64,000 bases of DNA from Planctomycetota bacterium (GTDB lineage Bacteria; Planctomycetota; Planctomycetia; Pirellulales; Pirellulaceae), in the NCBI GenBank assembly GCA_963204915.1, contig CAUJHS010000084.1:1-64000 (forward strand). The letters run 5' to 3'. Each line of letters opens with the position of its first letter. Position 1 is the stretch's first letter. The notes under the pieces are model-generated. The model saw only the letters and a program-made list of their open reading frames with translations, did no database searches and had not been told where the DNA came from. The position numbers and the translations under genes are program-made. Below, in pieces: positions 34,266 through 43,328 of this stretch.

Positions 34266-36638
34266 ATGCGATTGCGCCATGAATTATCGATTCAATCCAG
34301 GCTCGTCCTGTTCCCCGTCGCGCTTGTATTGGCCAGTGGGCTGGTCTTTTGCTCGGGTTGCGAGAGCCGCGTCACCACGGAATCGGCAGTCGCCAATGCG
34401 GCTCCACGCGCGGCGGAAGTGAAACCCGCCGCCGCACCGGAAACCGACTCAACCGTGAACGAACCTTCCGCCGACGCTCCCGCGGAGGCTCCGCCGCAAG
34501 ATCCGGCCGCCACCGAGCCCCCCCGCGACGCGCAGCAGCCGGATACCGAAACTCCCGCCGAGCCTGCCGAAGAACTCGCCGTTGCGGACGATGGAATCGC
34601 GGAGAACGAGGCGAATGAAAACCAAGAGACGGAAAACGCCAGTCCCTTCGCACACCGCATTCCCACGCCCGACTTTCCCAAGGACATGGAATGGCTCAAC
34701 ACCAGTGGGCCGCTGCGCATGAGCGACTTGCGAGGAAAGTTCGTTCTGTTCGACTTCTGGACCTACTGCTGCATTAATTGCATGCATGTGCTGCCCGAGT
34801 TGAAGAAACTGGAAAAGGCGTACCCAAACGAATTGGTGGTCATCGGCGTGCACTCGGCCAAATTCGAAACCGAGCAAGACGCAGAGAACATCAAAGAAGC
34901 GATTCTTCGCTATGAAATCGAACATCCTGTCGTCAATGACAACCAGCACGTGATCTGGAATGCCTACGGCGTGCGAAGTTGGCCGACGATTTTAATGATC
35001 GACCCCGAGGGGAACGCCGTATGGGGCCGCAGCGGCGAGTTCAAATTCGAACAAATTGACGCGCTACTGAAACGAGCGCTTCCCTACTATCGCGAAAAAG
35101 GCGTGCTGGACGCCACGCCCCTTCGATTTGATCTCTTGGCGCATCGGCAGGAAGCCACGCCGCTGCGTTTTCCCGGCAAGGTGCTTGCCGACGAGGCCGG
35201 CAATCGCCTGTTCATCGCCGACAGCAATCACAACCGGATTGTCGTTACGAATTTGGCAGGCCAGCTTCAAGACATCATCGGTTCCGGCGCTCTCGGGGCG
35301 AACGACGGCGACTACGAACAAGCCACCTTTGATCATCCTCAGGGCATGGCGTTGCACGGAGAGACGTTATACGTAGCGGACACCGAGAACCATCTGCTAC
35401 GAAAAGTCGATCTGCAAGGGAAGAAGGTCACGACCATTGCCGGCATTGGCGAACAAAGCCGTAGCGGGTGGCCCGGGTTGGAGAAATTAGGACCGTTCGA
35501 TCCTCCCCCCGAGCGCTGGAGCGGCAAACCAGCCCAAACCGCACTCAGTAGCCCCTGGGCCCTGTGGGTGCATGAACAAGACCTGTACATCGCCATGGCC
35601 GGCCCTCATCAGATTTGGAAGATGCCGCTCGATGAGTCGGAGATTGGCCCCTACGCCGGCAACGGGCGGGAAGATATTGTCGATGGTCCGCTCTTGCCCA
35701 AGATTCCCTATGAAGAAGGTTACGCATCGTTCGCGCAGCCCAGCGGCTTGACCTCCGACGGACAATGGCTCTATGTGGCCGACAGTGAAGGCAGCTCCAT
35801 CCGCGCGGTCCCCTTTGATCCCGCGGGGGAGGTGAAAACGGTCGTGGGAACAGCTCACTTGGAATTCGGCCGATTGTTCGAGTTTGGCGACGTGGACGGG
35901 CAAGGCGAAGCCGTTCGCTTGCAGCACGTGCTGGGCGTGACGCACCATGATGGCAAACTCTACCTGGCCGACACCTACAACAACAAAATCAAAGAGTTGG
36001 ACCTGGCCTCCAAGTCGGTCAAGACCATCGCGGGCCATCAAGACGAAACGAACGATCCTGAACAGAAAGCGTTTGATGAACCCGCAGGCATCGCCTATGC
36101 CGGCGGAAAGCTCTACGTCGCCGATACGAACCACCACCGCATTCGCACGATTGACTTGAGTCAGAATTACGCCGTTGCAACGTTAGAGATTCAGGGTTTG
36201 ACGCCGCCCGCCCCGGTCGACACGCCGCAAGCTCCGGCGTTTGTCGGCGTCGAGCGCGTCGTCACGCCGCTTGCCGCGGTCAAACCGAAGGACGGCAAGA
36301 TTTCGCTTCGCGTCAACCTTGAACTACCGGCAGGCTGGAAGATCAACGCTTTGGCTCCGAACGGTTATCGCGTTGAAGCGAACGAAGACTCCGGTCCTGT
36401 GGATCGCGCGGCGCTGGGCAAGATGACGCGACTTCAAGAGCCGTCGGCGCAGTTCACCATCGAGCTTCCCGTAACCGGAGAAGGGAAAGATTCGCTCGAC
36501 GTTGGCGTCACCTTTTATTACTGTCAGGAGGGGGGCGAAGGTTTGTGCAAAGTAGGCAACGCCGCTTGGTCGGTTCCGTTGGAAGTGTCCGCCGCGGGTC
36601 AGGACGCGGTCGAAGTCAGTCATCAGGTTAAGGAATAG
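34266..36638 (+). CDS. NHLRC2-like thioredoxin-NHL repeat lipoprotein
   Basis: 790 residues. A lipoprotein signal with FCSGC (Cys near 27) is followed by a Pro/Ala/Glu-rich spacer to about residue 125. A thioredoxin-like domain (about 130-285) has the motif WTYCCINCMH, with the CXXC pair near 168 and 171. A six-bladed NHL beta-propeller follows (about 300-640; repeats such as LFIADSNHNRIVV, LYVADTENHLLRK, LYLADTYNNKIKE, LYVADTNHHRIRT), and a beta-sandwich ends it (CQEGGEGLCKVG). This is the domain order of NHLRC2, including its CCINC motif. It could be a membrane-tethered thiol oxidoreductase. A GAGG lies upstream of the ATG at 34266. Confidence 0.85.
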   Translation: MRLRHELSIQSRLVLFPVALVLASGLVFCSGCESRVTTESAVANAAPRAAEVKPAAAPETDSTVNEPSADAPAEAPPQDPAATEPPRDAQQPDTETPAEPAEELAVADDGIAENEANENQETENASPFAHRIPTPDFPKDMEWLNTSGPLRMSDLRGKFVLFDFWTYCCINCMHVLPELKKLEKAYPNELVVIGVHSAKFETEQDAENIKEAILRYEIEHPVVNDNQHVIWNAYGVRSWPTILMIDPEGNAVWGRSGEFKFEQIDALLKRALPYYREKGVLDATPLRFDLLAHRQEATPLRFPGKVLADEAGNRLFIADSNHNRIVVTNLAGQLQDIIGSGALGANDGDYEQATFDHPQGMALHGETLYVADTENHLLRKVDLQGKKVTTIAGIGEQSRSGWPGLEKLGPFDPPPERWSGKPAQTALSSPWALWVHEQDLYIAMAGPHQIWKMPLDESEIGPYAGNGREDIVDGPLLPKIPYEEGYASFAQPSGLTSDGQWLYVADSEGSSIRAVPFDPAGEVKTVVGTAHLEFGRLFEFGDVDGQGEAVRLQHVLGVTHHDGKLYLADTYNNKIKELDLASKSVKTIAGHQDETNDPEQKAFDEPAGIAYAGGKLYVADTNHHRIRTIDLSQNYAVATLEIQGLTPPAPVDTPQAPAFVGVERVVTPLAAVKPKDGKISLRVNLELPAGWKINALAPNGYRVEANEDSGPVDRAALGKMTRLQEPSAQFTIELPVTGEGKDSLDVGVTFYYCQEGGEGLCKVGNAAWSVPLEVSAAGQDAVEVSHQVKE

Positions 36639-36639
36639 C

Positions 36640-36662
36640 TGCGAAGTTGTTAAACTTTCGCA
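36640..36662 (+). terminator. short hairpin behind NHL protein gene
   Basis: TGCGAA-GTT pairs with AAC-T-TTCGCA across a short loop directly after the stop codon. There is no T run, so it is only a possible terminator. Confidence 0.3.
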
Positions 36663-36819
36663 CAATTCCAAGTACCACGTCCATTAATGCTGGCTTTTCG
36701 ACGAATCTCCCCCTACACTTCGTGCTTCGTAACAAGCGGCGAATCACGGTCGAGCGTACGAACTCACCGGGTTCGCCGCAGTCGGTTTGATCGTCTTCTG
36801 CGATTCTTGGGAGTTGTTC

Positions 36820-38403
36820 ATGTATTGGCCCGTTGCTCCGTTTCGTTCGTCCGGTTCGATGAATCGTCGCGCGTTTTTGGCGACGTCGACTTCGCTTGCC
36901 GCTGCCGCGATTTGGTCAACTCGGGCGGAAGGCGTCGTGCGACGGCGGGTCAGTTTCTCGGACTATCCGTTCCAATTAGGCGTCGCTTCGGGAGATCCCT
37001 CGGCCGACGGATTCGTCCTGTGGACGCGTCTGGCGCCCGATCCGGTCAACGGCGGCGGCATGCCGCAAGAGGCGATCGAAGTCGCCTGGCAAGTAGCCGA
37101 AGACGAGCAAATGACGCGCATCGTTCGCGAAGGCGTCACCGTGGCGAATCCGGATTGGGCCCACTCGGTGCATGTGGAAGTCGCAGGGCTCGCGCCCGAT
37201 CGTTGGTACTTTTTCCGCTTTAAGGCTGGCGATGAAGTCAGCGCGGTTGGGCGGGCTCGCACGTTTCCGGCGCCGGACGCCGTTCCCTCGCGAATGCGTT
37301 TCGCCTTCGCCTCGTGTCAACACTATGAACAGGGCTTGTATACGGCGTACGAGCATATGGCCAAGGCCGACTTGGACCTCGTAGCCCACCTGGGCGATTA
37401 CATTTACGAAGGCTCCGCCAGTACGCGAGAGAATGCGCTGCGGCGCCACAACAGCCGAGAAATCGAGACGCTCGACGAATACCGCAACCGGCATGCGCTC
37501 TATAAAACAGATCGACTGCTTCAGGCCGCGCATGCGATGTGCCCTTGGATCGTGACGTGGGACGATCACGAGTTCGACAATAACTGCGCTGGCTCCATTT
37601 CGGAGCAGAGCGGCGTGCGGCCGGAAGAGTTTCTCCAGCGTCGTGCGAGGGCCTATCAGGCGTACTACGAGCACATGCCCTTGCGGCGTGCGTGTTTGCC
37701 GCGAGGCCCCGACATGCTGCTTTACCGCAAAGTAACCTTCGGGCGATTGGCGCAGTTCTTCGTGCTCGATACCCGCCAGTACCGTACCGACCAACCGTGC
37801 GGCGACGGCAACAAGCCGCCCTGCGACGCCGTTTACGACCCCAAAGCAACGGCGCTGGGCGAACAGCAAGAGGCGTGGCTCACGGAGGGTTTGGCCGCAT
37901 CGCCTGCCCGTTGGAACGTGCTGGCGCAGCAAATCATGATGGCGCGCGTCGATCGAGCGCCGGGCGACATCGTCGCCTACAGCATGGACCAATGGCCTGG
38001 TTATGAAATGAACCGCCGCCGCGTCCTGCGCGCGTTCCACGACAAGAAGGTCTCGAACCCAGTCGTCATCGGCGGAGACATTCATAGCAACTGGGCCAAC
38101 AACTTGATTGCCGATTTTGACGACTTGGATTTGCGCATCGTGGCGACGGAGTTCGTTGGAACGTCGATTTCCTCAGGCGGCGATGGGCCGGCGAACCCGA
38201 ACTATCTTGAGCAACTTTACGCGGAAAATCCCTTCGTCAAGTATCACAACGCGCAGCGCGGATACGTGCAGTGCGAAGTAACGCCGGACCAATGGCGCGC
38301 CGATTACCAAGGCGTTGATTACGTTACGCGCCCCGGCGCTCCGTTGATCACGCGAGCGTCGTTCGTCGTTGAGAATGGCAATCCTGGTTTAGAAACGGCG
38401 TAA
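36820..38403 (+). CDS. Tat-exported PhoD-like alkaline phosphatase
   Basis: 527 residues. The signal contains the twin-arginine motif NRRAFLAT, so export in folded form is expected. The enzyme belongs to the PhoD family (phosphodiesterase/alkaline phosphatase with calcium and iron): FQLGVASGDPSADGFVLWTR, FAFASCQHYEQGLYTAYEHM, HLGDYIYEG, TWDDHEFDNN, and VVIGGDIHSNWAN are the characteristic metal-binding segments. The start at 36820 is chosen because GGGAG lies 6 nt upstream; the later ATG at 36859 has none. It probably supplies phosphate from phosphodiesters. It is the second alkaline-phosphatase-type gene in the window. Confidence 0.9.
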   Translation: MYWPVAPFRSSGSMNRRAFLATSTSLAAAAIWSTRAEGVVRRRVSFSDYPFQLGVASGDPSADGFVLWTRLAPDPVNGGGMPQEAIEVAWQVAEDEQMTRIVREGVTVANPDWAHSVHVEVAGLAPDRWYFFRFKAGDEVSAVGRARTFPAPDAVPSRMRFAFASCQHYEQGLYTAYEHMAKADLDLVAHLGDYIYEGSASTRENALRRHNSREIETLDEYRNRHALYKTDRLLQAAHAMCPWIVTWDDHEFDNNCAGSISEQSGVRPEEFLQRRARAYQAYYEHMPLRRACLPRGPDMLLYRKVTFGRLAQFFVLDTRQYRTDQPCGDGNKPPCDAVYDPKATALGEQQEAWLTEGLAASPARWNVLAQQIMMARVDRAPGDIVAYSMDQWPGYEMNRRRVLRAFHDKKVSNPVVIGGDIHSNWANNLIADFDDLDLRIVATEFVGTSISSGGDGPANPNYLEQLYAENPFVKYHNAQRGYVQCEVTPDQWRADYQGVDYVTRPGAPLITRASFVVENGNPGLETA

Positions 38404-38474
38404 CCCCTTTTTAGGACATTGAGGGTCAGTCGCTTCGAATCACCGGTTTGAGGCGATTGGCCCTCGTCGCATTG

Positions 38475-39725
38475 ATGAAACTCACCCCTTCGCATGTTGA
38501 TGCGCTGCGTCGCCAGTTTCCCGCCCTCGCTCGGCGGCACGCCGGCTCACCCGTGGTTTACCTGGATGGCCCGGCGGGAACCCAAGTTCCGCAGCGAGTG
38601 ATCAACGCGATCGCCGACTACCTGGAGAATCGCAACGCGAATCACGGCGGGTTGTTCGCCACGAGTCGCGAGAGCGACGCCATGCTTGACGCCGCCCATC
38701 GGGCCGTAGCCGACCTGCTTGGCGCCGAGGATCCCGAGACGATCATCTTTGGCCCCAACATGACGACGCTGACGTTCGCCCTTTCGCGCGCGATCGGCCG
38801 TACCTGGAAGCCGGGCGATGAGGTCGTGGTCACGCGGCTGGACCATGACGCCAACGTCACGCCTTGGGTGCGCGCCGCGGAAGACGCAGGCGCCACCGTG
38901 CGCACCGTCGAAGTGCATCGCGACGACTGCACGCTCGACCTGGATGACCTGCGTTCGAAACTGAACGCTCGAACGCGATTGGTCGCAGTAGGATGCGCCT
39001 CGAACTCCGTGGGGACGATCAATCCCGTGCGCAACATCTGCCGTTGGGCGCACGAGGTTGGCGCTGAAGTCTTCCTGGACGCCGTCCATTATGTTCCCCA
39101 CGCCCTGGTCGATGTCCAAGACTTTGGCTGCGACTACCTGGCTTGTTCGGCGTACAAATTTTTTGGACCGCATATTGGCGTATTGTGGGGTCGGCGCGAA
39201 CGACTGGAGCGATTGCCCGCCTACAAAGTTCGCCCCGCGCCCGACGCGCTGCCGGGTCGCTGGATGACGGGCACGCAAAACCATGAATGTATTGCCGGCG
39301 TACTCGCCGCGGTCGAATACCTGGCCGATGTGGGCCGCGCAACGACAAACCATGCTTCGCTGAACCGCCGCGAAGCGCTAAGTCACGCCTACGCCGCTAT
39401 TGCTGAGTACGAGCGCGCGCTGGTGCAACAACTCTTGACCGGCCTGCGCGAGATCGACGGCGTGACGGTGTACGGCATTACCCGCGACGACCGCTTCGCC
39501 GAACGGATGCCGACTCTCTCGTTAACTCACACGCGGCATACGGCCTCACAATTAGCGCAATACCTCGGCGAGCAAGGCGTCTTCGCGTGGCATGGGAATT
39601 ACTACGCGCTGGGGCTCAGCGAGTTTCTCGGACGTGAGCCGGAAGGGATGCTGCGACTCGGGCTTGTTCATTACAACACGCCGGAAGAAGTTGAACGCGT
39701 TCTGACCGCAATGCACGAGTTGTAA
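38475..39725 (+). CDS. cysteine desulfurase-like class V aminotransferase
   Basis: 416 residues, PLP-dependent fold type I. It matches the cysteine-desulfurase-like subfamily related to SufS: YLDGPAGTQVPQRV, FGPNMTTLTFALSR, LDHDANVTPW, FLDAVHYVPH and the PLP lysine in ACSAYKFFGPHIG. The conserved active-site Cys loop of true SufS is not obvious, so the sulfur-transfer role is uncertain. The ATG at 38475 fits the family N-terminus better than a TTG at 38448. It follows the PhoD-like gene by 71 nt. Confidence 0.82.
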   Translation: MKLTPSHVDALRRQFPALARRHAGSPVVYLDGPAGTQVPQRVINAIADYLENRNANHGGLFATSRESDAMLDAAHRAVADLLGAEDPETIIFGPNMTTLTFALSRAIGRTWKPGDEVVVTRLDHDANVTPWVRAAEDAGATVRTVEVHRDDCTLDLDDLRSKLNARTRLVAVGCASNSVGTINPVRNICRWAHEVGAEVFLDAVHYVPHALVDVQDFGCDYLACSAYKFFGPHIGVLWGRRERLERLPAYKVRPAPDALPGRWMTGTQNHECIAGVLAAVEYLADVGRATTNHASLNRREALSHAYAAIAEYERALVQQLLTGLREIDGVTVYGITRDDRFAERMPTLSLTHTRHTASQLAQYLGEQGVFAWHGNYYALGLSEFLGREPEGMLRLGLVHYNTPEEVERVLTAMHEL

Positions 39726-39807
39726 ACTCGCTGCGGTCATGACCGCCCTCGCGCTGCGCTATACCGCTTGAGAGTGCTCAACGCCGCAATTCCGTGGGAG
39801 TCGAGTT

Positions 39808-39860
39808 AAATTGCGCAATTTTTATTCACGAAATTTTGAATAAAAGATGAAGTTTTTCAT
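39808..39860. repeat. three adjacent inverted repeats in an A+T-rich island
   Basis: A perfect palindrome AAATTGCGCAATTT (39808-39821), TATTCA-N8-TGAATA (39823-39842) and ATGAA-GTTT-TTCAT (39847-39860) follow one another. They may be operator sites, or the first, with T residues behind it, may be a weak terminator of the desulfurase-like gene. Confidence 0.5.
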
Positions 39861-40089
39861 TCGTTGCCCGCAGGCGCAGCATGAGGCGCCGAGCTTTGCG
39901 GCAGCATCATGGCGGGGCTCGGCGGTCGCACCCGAAAACTTCGCAAAAAAGCGGCGGATTCCTTGAGAATTTCGTCTATCTTTGCCGTGATGCGCACGGC
40001 AAGGGACGGTGCAGCCCCCCGGCGGCGCGCGGTTTGCGTTAATGCCGCTCACCTACCGGCGACGTTCCGGCAGAACGTCGCCCTCCAAC

Positions 40090-40131
40090 CAACCTGGCAA
40101 CCGGGGCAACCTGACAACCCGGACAACATGG
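40090..40131 (+). repeat. degenerate 8-9 bp tandem repeat (CAACCNNN)
   Basis: Five units starting CAAC follow at 8 or 9 bp intervals (at 40090, 40098, 40107, 40115 and 40124). It lies about 60 bp upstream of the DUF1559 start. Confidence 0.55.
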
Positions 40132-40192
40132 GGCGCCGCGCAGGGTGCGCGGCCGTTGCATAACGGTTCTTTCACTCACAGGAGGAAAGTTG

Positions 40193-41113
40193 ATGAGAGC
40201 TGCTGCGCGCAAACATCGCGGTTTTACGCTCGTGGAGCTTTTGGTGGTCATTGCGATCATCGGAGTTTTGGTGGCGTTGTTGCTGCCCGCCGTTCAATCC
40301 GCAAGAGAAGCGGCGCGGCGCATGCAATGTACGAATCACCTCAAGCAGCTTGGCCTGGCCATGCACAATTATCACGACACGTTCAAGACGTTCCCCTACG
40401 GCTACGCCGAGAACGCCATGGTCACGCGCAAGCGTGATTGCTGGATGCAGCGAGTGCTTCCCTTCATGGAACAGCAAGCGATGCTCGACCAGTACGAATC
40501 GCAAAATCCAATCTGGATTATGGACACGCTTCCCGTGGTGAAAGACTTCCAGGTCGAAACGTTCCTTTGCCCGTCGGACGGCGCTCGGCCGGCCTTTGGC
40601 GATAGTGGCGGCCCGCGCGCAAACGGCAACGGATTTCAAGGCAATTACGTCGTCAACACGGGCGATACGGTCATGTTCGCCACGGCGGCGTTGCGAGGCT
40701 TGTTCTATTACGACTCGAAAACGAACTTCGCATCGATCGTCGATGGAACGTCGAATACGCTTCTCGTCAGCGAAGCCATTCGTCGCGGCAGTCAGGTGAC
40801 GGGCTGGGGCGGCGCCGGCAGTTATTGGGGCGGCGCACGTTGGGGCGGGTACGGCTTTACCACGTTTGAACCGCCCAACGCCTTGGCGCCCGATCAAGTT
40901 TACCAATGCAAGCTCACCGGCATGAAGGCCGCGCCGTGTATCAGCATTCAGGCCACCGATGATGCGCGCAATTACGCCCGGAGTTATCACCCTGGCGGTG
41001 TGAACGCCGCGTTGGCCGACGGTTCGGTGCGGTTCATCAACAATGGGATCCACCTGCCAACGTACCGCGCGTTGGGCACTCGGCAGGAAGGCGAAATTGT
41101 CGCGAATTTCTGA
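40193..41113 (+). CDS. DUF1559 pseudopilin-like protein
   Basis: 306 residues. Prepilin-type N-terminus with the normal Gly at -1 (RG|FTLVELLVVIAIIGVLV), then SAREAARRMQCTNHLKQLGLA and NYHDTFKTFPYG. The C-terminal HPGGVNAALADGSVRF is the HX9DG signature. The ATG at 40193 has a perfect AGGAGG 7 nt upstream. It is a paralogue of 12186-13280 and, like it, is followed by a small lipoprotein gene (128 nt further on). Confidence 0.92.
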   Translation: MRAAARKHRGFTLVELLVVIAIIGVLVALLLPAVQSAREAARRMQCTNHLKQLGLAMHNYHDTFKTFPYGYAENAMVTRKRDCWMQRVLPFMEQQAMLDQYESQNPIWIMDTLPVVKDFQVETFLCPSDGARPAFGDSGGPRANGNGFQGNYVVNTGDTVMFATAALRGLFYYDSKTNFASIVDGTSNTLLVSEAIRRGSQVTGWGGAGSYWGGARWGGYGFTTFEPPNALAPDQVYQCKLTGMKAAPCISIQATDDARNYARSYHPGGVNAALADGSVRFINNGIHLPTYRALGTRQEGEIVANF

Positions 41114-41241
41114 AACCGCCCGGCACAGCAAATTCTTCCGCCCATTACGCAAGGCGTCATGGGCGCCACGATGTCCTTCACAACAACTTTCCCCTTGTTC
41201 CACCTCGTCTTGCTAACCCAAGGTCGCAAGATTTTTTAACG

Positions 41242-41688
41242 ATGTCACGACCTGACCCTTTAATGAATACCGTCATGAACGTTCGATATGGTTTGTTTGC
41301 TTTTTCCATCCTGGCGCTTATCGCGCCGACAGGCTGCGGCTCTCGCGATCCCGCCACGGCCGAGATTTCCGGCGTCGTGACGATCGACGGCGCCCCCGTG
41401 CTCGATGGCGATATTCTGTTCCGCGCGGCGGACGGCGCCAGCGGATCCCATGCGGGCAAAATCGTTGACGGAAAGTTCTCCCTGGAGTCATCGCCCGGCG
41501 CCAAGCTCGTTGAAATTCGCGCCAGTCGCGAAGTGCCCGGCAAGATCGATGAGTCGAACCCCGGTGAACCTGTTCCTCTGCGCGAACAATTCATTCCCAC
41601 CCAGTACAACTCGCAAACGACTTTGACCGCCCATGTCCAAGCGGCGGACGACAACACGTTGAACTTTGACTTGAAGAGTAGTTCCTGA
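41242..41688 (+). CDS. small lipoprotein with transthyretin-like domain
   Basis: 148 residues from the first ATG; the later ATG at 41275 would give a better-shaped lipoprotein signal (NVRYGLFAFSILALIAPTGC). After the lipid Cys comes one beta-sandwich of the carboxypeptidase-regulatory/transthyretin-like type (ISGVVTIDGAPVLDGDILF; DGKFSLESSPGAKLVEIRAS), as often encoded behind DUF1559 genes in planctomycetes. No Shine-Dalgarno decides the start. Role unknown; probably on the membrane surface. Confidence 0.72.
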   Translation: MSRPDPLMNTVMNVRYGLFAFSILALIAPTGCGSRDPATAEISGVVTIDGAPVLDGDILFRAADGASGSHAGKIVDGKFSLESSPGAKLVEIRASREVPGKIDESNPGEPVPLREQFIPTQYNSQTTLTAHVQAADDNTLNFDLKSSS

Positions 41689-41752
41689 CCACACCACACG
41701 CAAAGTCGCGAGTTCGTTCCAGGCTCGAAAACCACAACCACGAGACCTATCG

Positions 41753-42226
41753 ATGAACTTCTACAACCCAACCGAAGGTCCAGACGAGCGCCGTTCGCCT
41801 GCAAACATTCCGCGCGTGTTCGGGCATCACGCGCCGGTGATTGACTCCCTCGCCCGGCGTCAACCGTTGGCGAGCGCCGCAAACCTGCCCGACCCCGCCC
41901 GTTTTGGCGTATTCATGGCGCTGTGGATGATCGTGGGTTTCGTAGCAGCGTACGACTCGTACTTGACCATCAAATATTGCGAATCGTTGCATGTGCACGA
42001 GTTGAATCCCGTGGGACGGTGGCTCATGGGGCTGGAGTGGCACAAGCCGTCGCCCGATCCGGCAGGCACGGCGTTGTTCCTGGCCTGCAAGTTCGCTGGA
42101 ACGGTCGTCGTGTTGGGGGTTTTGATTTTGCTCTATCGTTATCGGGAGCGACTGGGACTGACGGTGGCTGGATCTTTGGCCTTGTTTCAACTCGGTCTGG
42201 GAATGTTCCTCTTCTTCGGTCGTTGA
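41753..42226 (+). CDS. small integral membrane protein
   Basis: 157 residues. Three membrane segments at about 52-70, 103-124 and 135-155. The stretch DSYLTIKYCESLHVHELNPV has the D-x-LT ... E-NP pattern seen in DUF5658-type proteins, but this link is weak. It lies 64 nt behind the lipoprotein gene in the same direction. Function unknown. Confidence 0.55.
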   Translation: MNFYNPTEGPDERRSPANIPRVFGHHAPVIDSLARRQPLASAANLPDPARFGVFMALWMIVGFVAAYDSYLTIKYCESLHVHELNPVGRWLMGLEWHKPSPDPAGTALFLACKFAGTVVVLGVLILLYRYRERLGLTVAGSLALFQLGLGMFLFFGR

Positions 42227-42348
42227 CTCCGGGAAAGAACTTACAGGCGACGTCAAGGAAATTGCGTCGTGCTTTCTCGTGCACGGCCCAATGAAATCGA
42301 TACGGACTTGGAGCAGTTCGACGCAACATCACGGAACGGAGATGCATC

Positions 42349-43197
42349 ATGCGTACAGGCTTTTTGATCGACATGGACGGCGTAATCTATCGGGGCAACC
42401 AGTTGATTCCCGGCGCTGACCTATTCATTCACGAACTGAAACGGCGGAAACTTCCCTTTCTGTTTCTAACTAACAACAGCCAGCGGACCCGCCGCGACGT
42501 AGCAACGAAACTTTGTCGCATGGGAATCGACGTCGAAGAGCGCCACGTTTTCACGTGCGCCATGGCGACAGCCCGATTCCTGGCGAAACAGAAACCTCAT
42601 GGCTCGGCCTACGTGCTGGGCGAAGGCGGATTGCTCAATGCCTTGCACACCAACGGCTACTCCATCGTCGACCACTCGCCGGATTATGTCGTGGTGGGCG
42701 AAGGTCGGACCATTAACCTGGAAATGCTGGAAACCGCAGTACGGCTATTGCTCGATGGCGCCAAGCTCATTGCGACCAACTTGGACCCGAACTGTCCCAC
42801 ATCGCACGGCATTCGTCCCGGCTGCGGCGCTACGGTCGCCTTTCTGGAAAAAGCGACCGGGGTGAAAGCGTTCAGCGTAGGAAAACCAAGCCCCGTCATG
42901 ATGAGAACGGCGCGTAACGAACTGGGCCTGGCGACTTCCGAAACTGTGGTGATTGGCGACACCATGGAGACCGACATCATGGGCGGCGTGCAAATGGGTT
43001 ATCGCACGGTGCTGGTTCTTTCCGGAGGCACGAAACAGGAAGATTTGACAACCTACGCTTTCCGGCCGGACCTGGTGGTCGACTCGGTCGCCAGCTTGTG
43101 TAAAAAGACAGGAAAGATGGAGGAGTTTCTTCCTCCTCCTGACCTTGACCAAGACACCGTCAACAATCTGGAAGAGTGGAAACTACGCACCGGCTGA
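42349..43197 (+). CDS. NagD-like HAD phosphatase
   Basis: 282 residues. HAD superfamily with a NagD-type cap: motif I DMDGVIYRG (Asp nucleophile at residue 8), motif II TNNSQ, Lys in VGKPSP and motif III GDTMETDIMGG. NagD enzymes remove phosphate from nucleotides or sugar phosphates in the cytoplasm; the exact substrate is not clear. The ATG has GGAG 7 nt upstream. The C-terminal 30 residues are acidic and Pro-rich. The gene ends 131 nt before a secreted-protein gene. Confidence 0.88.
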   Translation: MRTGFLIDMDGVIYRGNQLIPGADLFIHELKRRKLPFLFLTNNSQRTRRDVATKLCRMGIDVEERHVFTCAMATARFLAKQKPHGSAYVLGEGGLLNALHTNGYSIVDHSPDYVVVGEGRTINLEMLETAVRLLLDGAKLIATNLDPNCPTSHGIRPGCGATVAFLEKATGVKAFSVGKPSPVMMRTARNELGLATSETVVIGDTMETDIMGGVQMGYRTVLVLSGGTKQEDLTTYAFRPDLVVDSVASLCKKTGKMEEFLPPPDLDQDTVNNLEEWKLRTG

Positions 43198-43328
43198 GTT
43201 CGCCGGAGCGCGCTGCCCGCGAGATCGAAACATCCAAAACCAACGCCGAGGGTCAATCGTCATATTCGATATCGGGGTTTTCCCGTCACCGGAGACCCTA
43301 CGCCATTGAGGACGTGGAGACCTTCGCC

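Larger units (their letters stand above)
39726..40192. other. intergenic region ahead of second pseudopilin-like gene
   Basis: 467 bp without a gene. The left half is an A+T-rich island with three successive inverted repeats; the right half has a run of short CAACC tandem repeats and a small CCGTT-GCAT-AACGG inverted repeat at 40153-40166. The promoter of the DUF1559 gene is expected here. Confidence 0.5.
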
